This document shows positions 43,502 to 54,697 of a DNA stretch of 64,000 bases, piece after piece. The notes beneath the pieces are model-generated. The model saw only the letters and a list, made by a program, of their open reading frames with translations. It ran no database searches and was not told the origin of the DNA. Origin of the DNA: Takashimella koratensis (lineage: Eukaryota; Basidiomycota; Tremellomycetes; Trichosporonales; Tetragoniomycetaceae); assembly GCA_003116875.1 (NCBI GenBank), contig BCKT01000004.1, positions 456,201 to 520,200 of the forward strand, in the 5' to 3' direction. The position numbers and the translations under genes were made by a program. How positions within the stretch are numbered: the first letter of the stretch is position 1; every line of letters begins with the position of its first letter.

Positions 43502-46176
43502 ATGCCTGCCCCCGCAACCCACTCTCGCCCCGCGCGACGCCCTACGATACCCATGTCATCACGTACTCGTCAACAACAAAGCAACCATTCCATCTCGTCC
43601 TCTGCCGCGCTCCTCCCACCTGGCTCACCGCCGGGCAAGGGCAGCCGCATCCGCCGATCTGTCTCTACAGATTCGTATGGCCTTCAGCCCGATCGCGCCG
43701 TTACTGGCGGCCAACAAAAAGCCGCAGAGGACAAGAAGGCAAGCCGGCACACCGACGTTATCGATCTCTGGGACCCAACGGGTCTTGGCGACGCGAGTGA
43801 GTCTGATCTCTGTTTACATTGAAAGAGTAGACCATTCGCTGACGTTCATTCAGTGTGGCATCAGTAAGGACAACCTCAACGCCTGCAGACTCCTGCTGAC
43901 ATCTTACAGCTCGGGGCCCTACGACGCCGCCGCTCCTTCTCGTAACATGAACCAGCCATCCACTCGGGCACCTATGCAAGCGTTCAACGGCCCACCGGTG
44001 ACCTCACCACCCCGCTCGGGCCCCTCGACTATCTCCCTCTCCTCCCCGCCCGTCCCCGTCAAGTCTCCTGACCAAGAGAAACGCCCAGCGTCCAAACCCG
44101 CCGCACCACGCCGTACGAGCGGCGGCCTCAGTGCTCAGTACTCGACCAGCGTGCCGACTTCAGGAGGGTACTTCCCGGACCAAAGCCAGCCAGCCGACGA
44201 GATGTCGCAGCAGCGACGAGAGAGGCAGAAGCAGCGAGACGAGAAACGTCGAGCGTTGAAGGCGGCGTGGGGCACGGATACTCGTGAGTCCTTGGATTGG
44301 CGGCATGCAATTATGCTGATTCATATTAGCCGAGCCGTTTGAGGACTTTGGCGCGTCTCCGAGCGAGGGGACTATCCCCCGTGAGTAACGAGGTATTGTG
44401 TGGGATGATTCTCGGTGAAAGGTAACCTGATGAGTACTCGTGCTGACCCGCTTGTGATCGCTGTGGCAGTGGCCGACGAGCTTGACGAGAAGCCCGCTCG
44501 CTCGCCTGGTCTCCGGCTGGGGCTGGGACCCCGTACTCCGCCCGTGTACGAGGAAGGCGCTACCTCTCCTACAAGCGAGGACCAGCCTCCCGTCCGGCCC
44601 GGCGGCGGGATCGGCGGAGGCGTCAAGCGCAACAAGTCGTTGATGCAGAAGATCAAGAGCATGGTACGTCCTCGAACGGGATCTATGGGCGGGGCTATGG
44701 GCGGGACAGGCGCGGGCAGCTATGGCAGTAGCACTGGCGGGGTATTCGACGTCGATGAGGATACGGCATCAGCTTGGTCTCAATACCCTTTCGAATCACC
44801 GGAAGAGCCGACACCCCCACTTCCTTTACCACATCGATCCGCACTCAATTCGGGACAGAGGTCAAAGTCTATGTCATCGGGGATGACGGCGGGCTCGGTC
44901 GGCGCGAGTTTCGGGATGGGCATGGGGCCAGGACAGAGAAGGCCAAGTGCACAGAGTGCACATGCCGGATGGGCAACGGAGACGGTCGAGGAGGTAGAAG
45001 AGGGAACGGGGCAAGGGGAGGAGGGGTACAGAACTGCTGGAGGGGGGCAGTTTGAGGATGCGGAAGAGGATGAGAGGTGGAGGCGGTATGGTCGCAAGTA
45101 AAGAGGCAAGGGAAAGGGCCGACCCACTACACCAGAAGGAGAGCACGGCGGTCGCCTTGTCTCATACGACGATCCTTGTCACAAGACGACAAAACCACGT
45201 AGAGTCGCACCCGTATCGAGCGAACGAGCGCACTCTGCACGTCGCCCGTAGACTGTCGACCTCACGCTCTCGATCACATCCCCTCGCAGACACAATATCC
45301 ACTCCACACCTTGGCCCGCCGGTCGTATTACAACTCGGATGGCCTCGTCCATTTAGACGAAAGCAAGGCTTTCCGAAAGTCCCACGTTGGTCAGCCGCCG
45401 TTGTCACTCGGTACTTTTTACCAAACCCGTTGCCTATACTCGTGTCGCCCACTCTCCGCATCACAGTGGTGTCTCTGCGACACGTTCGCCGCCGCATCCC
45501 GACTCGAGCCCAAACTGCCCTAGCCCGCCCGCTAGCCCACCCCGCCCACTTGCGTGACCGATGTTGAACTGACATATCCATCTCCACGCAGCGCGACAAC
45601 TCTCGAGCGACCTCTCCCGCTCGTTTCTCCCCCTCTGGAGAGCAACCTCCGCTCCCTACTGCTTCGCCCGCCAACGACGTCGTCGCGGATCCCTTCAACG
45701 GCCCGTCAGCATCCACCGCCCACCCCGCACCTATCGCGTCAGCCAAGTACCTCTCGCCCGTCAAACAACCCCAACCCCAGCGCCCCGACTACTTTGACGA
45801 CTCTGTCGGTGGCAGTCCCGACGATATCTCGACGATTCCCTCTGGCGAATCCGGGTTTGTTCTCGTTGAATCACCCAACTCAAAGGCCCGAGCTATGCGT
45901 GCTCTCCAGCGTGAACGAGAGAAACAACAGGGTTACTCGCACTCGACCTCGAGTAGCTCGCTGGTTGATCCCAACTCGTATTCCGGAGGCGCGGCGCTTC
46001 AGCCGACTAGGTCGAAGAATCTGCCACAGCCACCAGTGGGGCCAGTGATGCCGAGCTTTGACGATCTCGTGCGCCCGCAGTCAAGAGGAGATCCGGAGGT
46101 TGGGAACCCTAGCGCGGCGGAATCGATCAAGAGGAAGACTTCGATGGTGCAGAGGTTTAAGAGGATGGGCAAATGA
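43502..46176 (+). CDS. PAL1: PAL1-family cell morphology protein
   Basis: Exons 43502-43796, 43854-43863 (10 nt), 43910-44283, 44330-44380 and 44470-44663, then 45592-46176. The Pal1 core is clear: RHTDVIDLWDPTGLGDA then MWHHSGPYDAAAPSRN; also QYSTSVPTSGGYFPD, ALKAAWGTDTPEPFEDFG and KRNKSLMQKIKSM. Splicing GTACGT at 44664 to 45592 gives KIKSM-RDNSRATSPARF and a tail ending SIKRKTSMVQRFKRMGK (502 residues). Without that splice, the frame runs to TAA at 45099-45101 (VRPRTGSMGGA to RWRRYGRK, 453 residues). Pal1 proteins sit at the cell cortex, bind the endocytic machinery and maintain cell shape in fission yeast. Confidence 0.85.
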
Positions 46177-46979
46177 TTGGAAAAAGTTCAGTGTGAGCGT
46201 GGCGAAGTGAAAGCGGCGTCCATGGTGTGTAAGGAACTCCGAGCAAGTTGGGTGTTTGGGGTCACAACGTTCCAAGGCTTGGTGATGGACACTTGGACCG
46301 GACCGGATGAAGTGACGTGTACCGCAAAAACGAAAAGACTTGCGTTGAATCGGCTTGACCGCTTGAACAACACCACCGACCAACAACTATGAAAAGACCA
46401 AAAAAAAAAAAAGTACAACAACCACCAACAGACTCAATTGTAAATGGCGACGAAAAAGCACACTGCGGATCAATCGGCCAAACCAACGCAAAGGTCGCTT
46501 CAACGTGGGAACTCGTCCACGCCAACGAGTCATGTTTTCATACTGCTACAGAAAAAGATAAACCCCCCAGCTTTCGCAACCCTTTTCGTAATTTCTCTCC
46601 TTCACACACCCCTCTCAACCTACTTCACACGTACATACAACTACCCACCATGTGATAGATCTCCCGTCTCTCCTGGCCTACTTTGTTTCATGTTTTCCAC
46701 TTCTCTCGCCTTTCGCCGCTTTGACTAGCTTTTAACCCTTCCACCCCACCCGTCTCAACCTCAATATTCTTCTGTTTGTGATTTTTGCGATACACCTTAG
46801 GTGGTGCGTAGATAATTGACAAGCTGAGGCCGGCCAACTTGGCTTAGTCTAGTCTTTGAAATGATCCATGTATGTATAGACTTAGACCTCGCCATTCATG
46901 AGTGTGGCGCCATTGCTAAAGGAACAGCGTTTCTGCCAGAGTGACAGCCAATTCATTCTCATGCCTCACGTATCAAGCT
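46177..46979. other. Intergenic between convergent genes
   Basis: 3' flanks of PAL1 and of the coiled-coil gene. A run of 13 A follows 46396. No gene supported. Confidence 0.4.
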
Positions 46980-48941
46980 TCATACCTCAACCTCCCTCCC
47001 ATGCCAACTGTTCACACCCGTGACCAGCTCCCCCTTGCCCTCTGGGTACGTAGAGTCCGGAACCTCGTTGAGAACATATTGTGCGCCCTTCCCAGGCCTG
47101 CAAACTGTTCTTCGCCTGCTGACCAGATCCACGTCACTGTCTCTCTCCGACTCGTGGTCATCAAAGTAATCGCTCCGCTGCTTCCGGACATGCATCAACG
47201 AGCGGTCCGGCGTCGTCGCTCCTGTACTCGGCCCGCTCATGTCCGCTGCCGAGGAGAGCGTCTCCGTACTCTGGTACCCAACGCGGTCGGCGGGGTATGA
47301 TCCAGGAGTCGGGGACGAATCGGAAGTCTCGTACATGTCGTACGAATCATTCTGACTCAGTGCGATCCCGATCGCTTGTGAGTCGTCGGTCCACCACTGG
47401 GAATCAGTCGGATGCACCGTGTCGTCGTTTTCGCAGTCGCTGTAGTCATCAACAGGTACCTCGCTGACCGTGATGGTCGTGTAGCCATTCTTTCCGCGAG
47501 TGGCAGCCACCCAGTCGTCCCGGCTTTCATCCCCCCGCATCAGGCTACGAGAGAGCAAGGCTCGAACTGTGGCGATATCTCGCGTCCTCCTTTCTTGTTC
47601 CTCCTCGAACTCCTTTCGCTCTCTTTCCTCCTCTAGTTCGCGCGCTCTCCGTTCTCGCGCCTCCTCCACCTCGCGCCTTTTCCGTTCTCTGTCGGCCTCG
47701 AACGCTGACATCTTCGATTGCCATGCCTGCCACGCCTCTTCAAATTCAATCTCCTTTCTCTCTTCGTCATCGGCGTTCCACCTCGCCCACCAAGCCAAGT
47801 CGCCATCGTATTCCTCGCGCTCGTCATTCTCATGGTCAGACAGCCGGGACTGGGTCGCTTGTTTTCTGAGGTTCAGCTCGGTGGAAGCCGTAAGAACACC
47901 AGGGTCTGAGGGGCGAGCAATTTTGTAAAACTCATACACCGAAGCAAGCGGGTCGTAGTCGGACGAGGTAGAGGGCGTGGGGAGGTTCGAAGTTGGGAGG
48001 TCGGTCGTCGATGTGATCGGGGATACCGTGCTCAACAGCGGAAGGTTTCCGGGCAAATTCGTAGGCGACGTGAATGCCGATGACACAGGAGAATCTTCAT
48101 CGATATCGTGAATGGTCTGAGGGTGATGGTTCTCCACCCTCCCTGGTCCTTTGGCGTATTGAGCAATCTCATCCTGAAGCATGCGAATCCTCGCCTCCTC
48201 GTGGGTCGAATCTGCGTATGAATTCTCGATCACTTCATCGGTCTCGATCTCGGCGTCGAGCGTGTCCGGTACATCCGGCGCGTCCTCTATGATCGAGTAG
48301 GCATCATCAGAGTCGTCGGTGCCGCTGAGGTCCACGACCCCTGGTGGCAGGTTGTAGTTCTGGACGGAGCGGGAAGCGGTGGAAGGGAAAGCGAGAGAGG
48401 TGATCGGGTGGCGCTTGGATGATCTCACTCGCTTCCACGGGGAAGTGAATCGGCGGTTGGTGTGGGACTGGTCAAAGCCCGTCGAAACGTTCGTCGAGTA
48501 ACCAGTCGACGAGGTCTGTTTCCCCAGCCTCGAGGCGAAGGCAGAGCATCGGTCGTAGATGTTCCCGATCGAAGTGGCGGTAGCCTGCGAGAAATCGTTG
48601 CAGGCGTCAAAAACCTCGCGCCGGCTTGGCGGGGACCACTTGGGCATGGTGAAGTGTGAGAACTTGTCCCGGAGCCCAGAGGTATCGATTCCTCGGCTGA
48701 AAGTTGAACGGAACGGCTTGGGAAAGGCAGAAGCGACTTGCGAGAACTTGTCCTGGAACCCATAGAAATCGATCCTTGGACTGAGAGCTGGGCGAGACCG
48801 CTTGCGGGGCAAGCGGGGATGAGAATGTGAGGATCTGTCTCGACCTCCCGAGAAACTCAGCCCCCCATTGAGGGAAAAGCGAGGGAACTGGGGAAAAGAC
48901 GAGGAAACTGCAGAGCGGAGTTGGTTTGCTTTTGACCACAT
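46980..48941 (-). CDS. Unknown coiled-coil protein
   Basis: One frame of 653 codons from ATG 48941 (MWSKANQLRSAVSSSFPQFP) to a stop at 46980. The N-terminal 110 residues hold two loose repeats of an SxGIDxxGxxDKFSxx type (IDFYGFQDKFSQ, IDTSGLRDKFSH). The middle is acidic (GTDDSDDAYSIIEDAPDVPD). Residues about 395-470 form a strong charged coil (WQAWQSKMSAFEADRERKRR, then ELEEERERKEFEEEQERR). The C-terminus is Ser/Asp-rich. No family recognised; a scaffold or cortical role would be a guess. A GTGGAT minisatellite lies in its upstream region. Confidence 0.75.
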   Translation of the reverse strand: MWSKANQLRSAVSSSFPQFPRFSLNGGLSFSGGRDRSSHSHPRLPRKRSRPALSPRIDFYGFQDKFSQVASAFPKPFRSTFSRGIDTSGLRDKFSHFTMPKWSPPSRREVFDACNDFSQATATSIGNIYDRCSAFASRLGKQTSSTGYSTNVSTGFDQSHTNRRFTSPWKRVRSSKRHPITSLAFPSTASRSVQNYNLPPGVVDLSGTDDSDDAYSIIEDAPDVPDTLDAEIETDEVIENSYADSTHEEARIRMLQDEIAQYAKGPGRVENHHPQTIHDIDEDSPVSSAFTSPTNLPGNLPLLSTVSPITSTTDLPTSNLPTPSTSSDYDPLASVYEFYKIARPSDPGVLTASTELNLRKQATQSRLSDHENDEREEYDGDLAWWARWNADDEERKEIEFEEAWQAWQSKMSAFEADRERKRREVEEARERRARELEEERERKEFEEEQERRTRDIATVRALLSRSLMRGDESRDDWVAATRGKNGYTTITVSEVPVDDYSDCENDDTVHPTDSQWWTDDSQAIGIALSQNDSYDMYETSDSSPTPGSYPADRVGYQSTETLSSAADMSGPSTGATTPDRSLMHVRKQRSDYFDDHESERDSDVDLVSRRRTVCRPGKGAQYVLNEVPDSTYPEGKGELVTGVNSWHGREVEV

Positions 48942-49091
48942 AGGGGATGATCTGACGTCGTGGTTGGGCAGTGGGAGTAGGGTGGCGAGTAATGAGTAAA
49001 AGTGGTTGTAGTGATGTGAGTAGTCACGAGTGGTGCGAGTGCGTGAATGTGAGTAGTGACTGGTCTGTTGTGTAAGTAATGAGTGGTGAAT

Positions 49092-49160
49092 GTGAGTGTC
49101 GGTGTGGATGTGGATGTGGGGGTGGATGTGGATGTGGGGGTGGATGTGGATGTGGGGTTG
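49092..49160 (+). repeat. GTGGAT-type minisatellite
   Basis: About three copies of an 18-bp unit (gtggatgtggatgtgggg) lie about 150-215 bp upstream of the coiled-coil gene's ATG. Confidence 0.8.
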
Positions 49161-49748
49161 GGGAAAGTGATGAGTAAGTGGGAGAAAGAGAAAGTGGGGA
49201 TCAGCGGTTCACCTCTTATTTACCCCACCCCTCGTCAGCTGCAGTGGAGCAGGGAGGGTAAGACGAGAGGGTATCGGGGGCAGGTCTGAACGAGGATGTT
49301 TTCAAAGGATCAACATGCGGGATCCTTTGACACTGCCGTCGGAGCGAATGGGGTGAGCGCATAGGGTAAGCGCACCGGTGGGGAAGGGGGGATGTGCGCC
49401 TACGTGTGGGAGTGGCTGTGAGAGTGAGAGTGTGGGACATGGGGAGAAAGATGAGGTCGGGGCAGAGACTCCTGCGCGAGGAAGGGGCATTGAGCGGCGA
49501 CAGACGTCAACGAGCAGAGACAAACTGGAGGTGGCGGTTGGAGTCAAGGAAGGGTATGCGTAAGGATGAGTAATGAGAAGAAATTGTGCTCTAAATTTAT
49601 GAGGGTTATCTGTTGATGAGGTTATGAAGATGAGAGGTATGGAAGAAATGGTGAAGATGGATACAGTGTAGTCTATATGACTGGTTCCTAAATGACTTTC
49701 CGAGAATGCGAGACACATAATGACTTGGTGGGTATGATTGAATGAAGA

Positions 49749-51615
49749 CTAGACTCTGCCCTCGTTGTTCTCGGCAGGCGGAGTAGGAGCGTTACGTTCC
49801 GGCATGCGCTCGTTCTTCGCCAAGCACACGCTAGCAACAGTTACCACCGAGAGAACGAGGTTGCAAATGAAAACGAGGTGAAGGCCGTGCTCGTAGGCCT
49901 TGACGGCTGCGTCGCGCTGTCGAGCGGGGAGAGTCGGGATGACCGCTGTCGAGTGGCGAATGGCATAGATGACGTCCTTGTCGGCAATGGTTTGAGAGAG
50001 GTCAGATTCGAGAACAGCTTGGACGATCGCGGAACTGAATGCGACACCAAGGACTTGACCGATGGTACGGAACATGTAGGTCATACTGGTTGCCACGGCG
50101 CTAGGATGGGTCAGTGTGGGCCTCGATGGGAGATGCGAATAAAGAAAAAAGGGGACAGCATTTGACAAGCGCTACTTACATCTCGCCCGAGCCGTCCTTG
50201 GTTACATGCGTCATGAGAGCGACAAGCGTAGAGGTGAGGACGCCAGCGTACCCAAAGCCACTTGGTGCCGGAGCAAGCCAAAGAATCCACTCTGGCGAAT
50301 CCTTGTTCCACAAGACTATCATGACGGTGGTAACGACGATGATCGATGCCGACGTGATCATAACCGGATAATACCTCCCTGTCCGCCGCATGACGAAACC
50401 GACAAATAGTGACCCGCCGCCGATCAGAATCGAGTTTGGGAGGAGGTGCGCTCCGGCTACCGAGGACGACTGGAGTTTGACGGCGGTGAAGAAGAGGGGT
50501 ACGTTGTAGAGCATCGAGAAGATGTTCATCATCATGGAGAAATTGGAGATGGCGACGGCGATGGGAGTACGGCGGGTTAAGAGTTTGAGAGGGAGGATGG
50601 GCTCCTTGGCTCGGTATTCGAAGAAGAGGAAAGCGAGGGTGGTGATGCCCGAGGCAATGAGGAGGCCCCAAATGAGTGGATCGGACCAGCGATAGTCGGA
50701 GCCGTCAGAGTGGGTGGAGGCTGTCTTGATAGAGACGGAGAGGAGGAGACTGCCAATGGCGAGGACGAGGGAGATGGAGCCGAGAAAGTCGATCCGGTCG
50801 AGCCCTTGCCTCCAAGTCGTGGTACCTCCCGCTGCCTTGGGATGTGACACCGCACCGTTCGCTGCAGTCCGAGTGACAGTCGGCACGAGTGCCCAGATCA
50901 GTGCGAGCGACACCAGTAGACAAGGGACTTGTGCGAGGAAAGTCAACCGCCAGCCAAACCTGTCCGATACCCAGCCCCCGACGACTCCGCCAGAAGCCGC
51001 TCCGAGACCGTACAGGATATTCGTATACCCCTGCATCTCCCCTCGGTGTCGTAGGTCCACGAGATCGCTCATGATGATCGACCCGACATTCATAATCCCG
51101 CCTCCACCAATCCCAGCGATCGCCCGAGCGGCGATCAAGGTGTACATGTTAGGAGCGACCCCGCATAGCGCTGTCCCGATGGTGAAGAACGTCATTGCCG
51201 TCATCTGGGCGTACCGGCGCCCGATGATATCGGATAGCCGACCGTAGATGGGGGTAAAGCAGCATAGGGAGAGGAGGTAAGATGTTCCTAGCCAGCTAGC
51301 GAGGTTGAATGCGCTGAAGGAAGAGGCGATAGGGGAGATGAGAGTGGCGACGACGGTGCTGTCGAGAGCGCCAAGGAAAGTGGCGGACCAAAGAGCGAGG
51401 CAGACGAGCCGGAATCGTAAAGCAGAGAGTCCAGCGAGGTTGTGATGCCCGTGATCCGGCGGCGAGGCGGCCGACTCCGAGCCGGAGGTGGAGGCGGAGT
51501 AAGACGAGGCCTGCTGTTGTGACGGGCTGAGCAGCCGTGTGCGCTCATTCACAGCCTGCCCATGGTCCTTGTGCCCGGCGCGCTCGTGGTCTTTGCCTAC
51601 GTGGGTGGTCGCCAT
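49749..51615 (-). CDS. MFS transporter, Fnx/Vba-type vacuolar amino-acid carrier
   Basis: Exons 51615-50180 and 50100-49749 give 595 residues with about 14 helices. ALDSTVVATLISPIASSF (motif D1), GRLSDIIGRRYAQM (motif A), AARAIAGIGGGGIMNVGSI (motif B region) and GASGGVVGGWVSDRFGWRLTF-like GLGAASGGVVGGWVSDRFGW place it in the drug:H+ antiporter-2-like MFS clade that includes yeast Vba1-3 and fission yeast Fnx1/Fnx2. Those import basic and other amino acids into the vacuole; drug export is the alternative. The cytosolic N-terminus has NERTRLL, an ExxxLL acidic dileucine signal, as used for vacuolar sorting. Start chosen at the first in-frame ATG. Divergent from a PQ-loop gene 530 bp away. Confidence 0.85.
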
Positions 51616-52145
51616 TGCGAGGGCGGGCAAATGTGCAAAGCAAAAGAGAGAGAGAGATAAGAAAACTCAGTGGCTCAATGGGGTCTGATAAAGCGTCACG
51701 CGAGATAAAAAGTAGCCGAAAAAAGTTTGTAGTCAGGATTGACCCCGGATCCTAATCGCTTTCTGTGGTGGATTAGAAATTTGGTAATGAGACTTGCAAT
51801 TGGATTAGAAGAATTTTTCCCATTGAATCAACTGGGTCGCATTCTCTCATCTTGTCCCCCACCTCATCGCATTCCCCACTCTGACTGACCCAGCCCTCGA
51901 CCCTCTCGACTTGGACCCCTCGACCCAGCCCTCTTCGACTCTCGGCCTCGCTTCCGTGACTAAAGTTAGTATAATCGTACCCACGCTCGTCTCTGCGTCC
52001 TCGGTCGGCGCCTCCACCTCCCCGCCTCGCCTGCCAAGACCAGTGATGAGCGCATAGACACCTCGACGCGACCTAGCGATATACACAACCCCATCTTCCT
52101 CTCCATACCCATACCCTCTTCCTTACCCTCCGTAACCACCGCAGC

Positions 52146-54372
52146 ATGGTGATATCCCCGCCCATGCCTCCCCGCGCGGTCATCGCCGAGGCCCTGGGCT
52201 ACCTAAGCATCGCATGCTGGCTCTGCGCCCAGTTCCCGTGAGTCCATCTTCCGTACCTGTGTCGCTCGTTCCTCGAGCGCCCACTGATGACTTCGAACAC
52301 AGGCAAGTGGTCAAGAACTACCAGCTGCAGTCGTGTGAGGGCCTCGCGTTGCCGTTCCTCTGTAACTGGCTATTCGGTAGGTCTTCGCGACCCAACCACT
52401 GCAGCGCACAACTGACATCTCCCAGGCGACGTGACAAACCTCATCGGTTGTATACTCACCAACCAACTCCCTTTCCAAGTACGTACTCATACCCCACGAC
52501 GCTGGCATGCGCCCCTATTCTTCGCTAACGACCACCTTTGCAGACCTACCTTGCGGCGTACTTTTGCGTTGTCGACTTCACCCTCGTCTTCCAATACTTT
52601 TATTACCGCAAGCCTGCACCACCTGCTCCTTCCCCTCGAACTCCTTTCTACTACACTTCCCCTCACCAGTCTCTGGTTCTCCCTCCTCCCCAACTCCCTC
52701 GCTCACGCTCCACCACCCACCCACCCCTCATCTCCAACCCCTCCTCGGCGTCTGTCAAGGGCACGTCTCGCCGACGTCCACATCAATCCACCACCTCGGC
52801 GTACTTCCCACCGGATATTGCCGTGACGTCTCCACCACCGGTGCCCGACTCGTTTGAGGCAATGTACGCGGCAGCGCTGGACGTTGCGCGAGCTGCTGAG
52901 AGGGTCTCGCACCGCCGTAGTCACTCGGGTCGGCGGCGGTCGAGTCGCCAGACGATCCAGGGTGACGACGAGGAGAACACGGGGATGATCACGAGTTTCC
53001 ACTCGGAGGCATCGGCGCTGTCCACGAGCACCGAGGCGGAGGATGACCCCGAAGCGCGAAGACGTTTGTCTCAGAGCACGGGGGCGTTGCTTGATTCGCG
53101 AGGACGAACGAGGCAAAGAGGAACAGGTACGGGAACAACGACACCGGGCGCGGAGCTGGATGTAGTCGAGGGGTTACCGAGTGAGGGAGGGAGAGGGGTC
53201 GCACATGATCCTCGAAGCAAGTCGCGGAGTCAGAGCCAAGCGCGAGTTCGAGGTTCAGGACGACGGGCGGCGGGTGTTGCGTTCCTCAGCTTGGGCGTGT
53301 TATTTGGATGGAGCAATTGGGGAGGAGCGACAAGTGGTGGGGTTATCGAGTCTATCGGAACGGTCATCACAGCATCATCAATATCATCATCATCTTCGAT
53401 ATCTTCGCTATCATCATCGACAACATCTTCCACACCCGTCTCTTATCCTTTCCCATCTCGACACCCTAAACCTCTAATCTCTCCGACATATGTGTACCTC
53501 CAGCAAGACGAGGACGAGGAGGACCCGGAGCCAGAACACCCACATGAGCCTGATCAGTCGTTACAACATGTGATTGGGCGATTGTCGGCGTGGACTTGCA
53601 CAACGCTGTACCTTACCTCGCGACTCCCGCAGATCTGGAAGAACGTGAGTGTCGTCTGCCTCTATTGGTCACGTTGTCGCTTTGGAGGGGGGGGGGGGGG
53701 GGGGGGGACGGTCAAGGTTTGAGGGCAAATGCTGACTCCTTGCTAGTTCCAGCGCCGCTCGATCGAAGGTCTGTCGACACTGCTGTTCGTCTTCGCGTTC
53801 TGCGGAAACTTTACATATGTCCTATCGATCTTGCTCAACCCGGCGGGCGATGGCGACCCGGCTGGAACGGCCCATTACCTCCTAGAGGCCTTACCGTGAG
53901 TACGGGGCTAACATCTAATTCTCGTCTCTTTGAAGCTTGTCCAAACACTCACCGTCTCACTTTTAGGTACCTGCTCGGATCGGGAGGGACTCTTGTGTTC
54001 GACCTCACCATTATGATCCAAGCGGCAATGTACGGTTCCGCCCCTCCCGTCCCATCGACGCCACACGACCGGCCTACCCGGAAACGCGTGATCAGCCGCC
54101 GCGGTCACGCGCGGCATCACGTCGAGGACGGTGGTGTGGTCGTCGACGAACGTCACTCACTCCTCCATGGGCATTCGCACAGCGCTAGTTACACCCAAAC
54201 CCACGGACTTAATCAGTCGCAGCATAGCAGCCAGCGGGAGGGGAGTAGTACACGCACAGGACGGAGCGTGAGCAGGACAAGGCCACAGGCTCATGGGCTT
54301 GGCGTCAAGCTGTATGGAGACAGCCCGACGAAAGTGACAGGTGGTGGAGGAGGGGGTGGTGGTTCTAGCTAA
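52146..54372 (+). CDS. PQ-loop transporter, Ypq1/Stm1-type vacuolar amino-acid exporter
   Basis: Six exons: 52146-52237, 52303-52376, 52426-52478, 52544-53644, 53747-53895, 53967-54372. Both PQ-loops are present: LCAQFPQVVKNYQLQSCEGL and SRLPQIWKN-FQRRSIEGLS, each with its following helix (LALPFLCNWLFGD; LLFVFAFCGNFTYVLSILL). A long Ser/Arg-rich loop of roughly 300 residues separates them, as in fungal Ypq proteins. The C-terminal tail has DERHSLL, an ExxxLL sorting motif like those that send yeast Ypq proteins to the vacuole by AP-3. Family members export cationic amino acids from the vacuole. Intron 4 carries a 21-bp G run. Probably works opposite to the neighbouring carrier. Confidence 0.88.
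53687..53707 (+). repeat. Poly-G run in an intron
   Basis: Twenty-one consecutive G in intron 4 of the PQ-loop gene, which otherwise has a normal donor and a TGCTAG acceptor. Confidence 0.85.
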
Positions 54373-54697
54373 CTTAGTGGACTGGAAGGTGCAGGTGTAG
54401 CCATTGACACAAGTGTAGGTTCTGGTGAAGAGTGTTGGTGGGCACGTTGATACATTGTTGCATGTACAGGTAAACGACCACGGCGTGTTTGGGATCTCTG
54501 GGGAGAATCGTGGTTCACAGACAGGAGATAAATAATCACAGGTGGGGATTCTTTGGGTTTTCAACAAAGCGTTCAATTCTCGAGACGAGGGGAATAATGG
54601 GGAGCTACAAGACACGACCTCTGTTTGATCTCTTTTCTCTAATCTCTGCTCGCCATCGACATTCTCTGTCCTCTCCTACCATCACCATGAAACCTGG

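Noticed and set aside
45052..45567. 171-codon ORF between the two PAL1 ends
   Set aside because: Arg/His-rich, no sound start, and best explained as intron or 3' sequence of PAL1.
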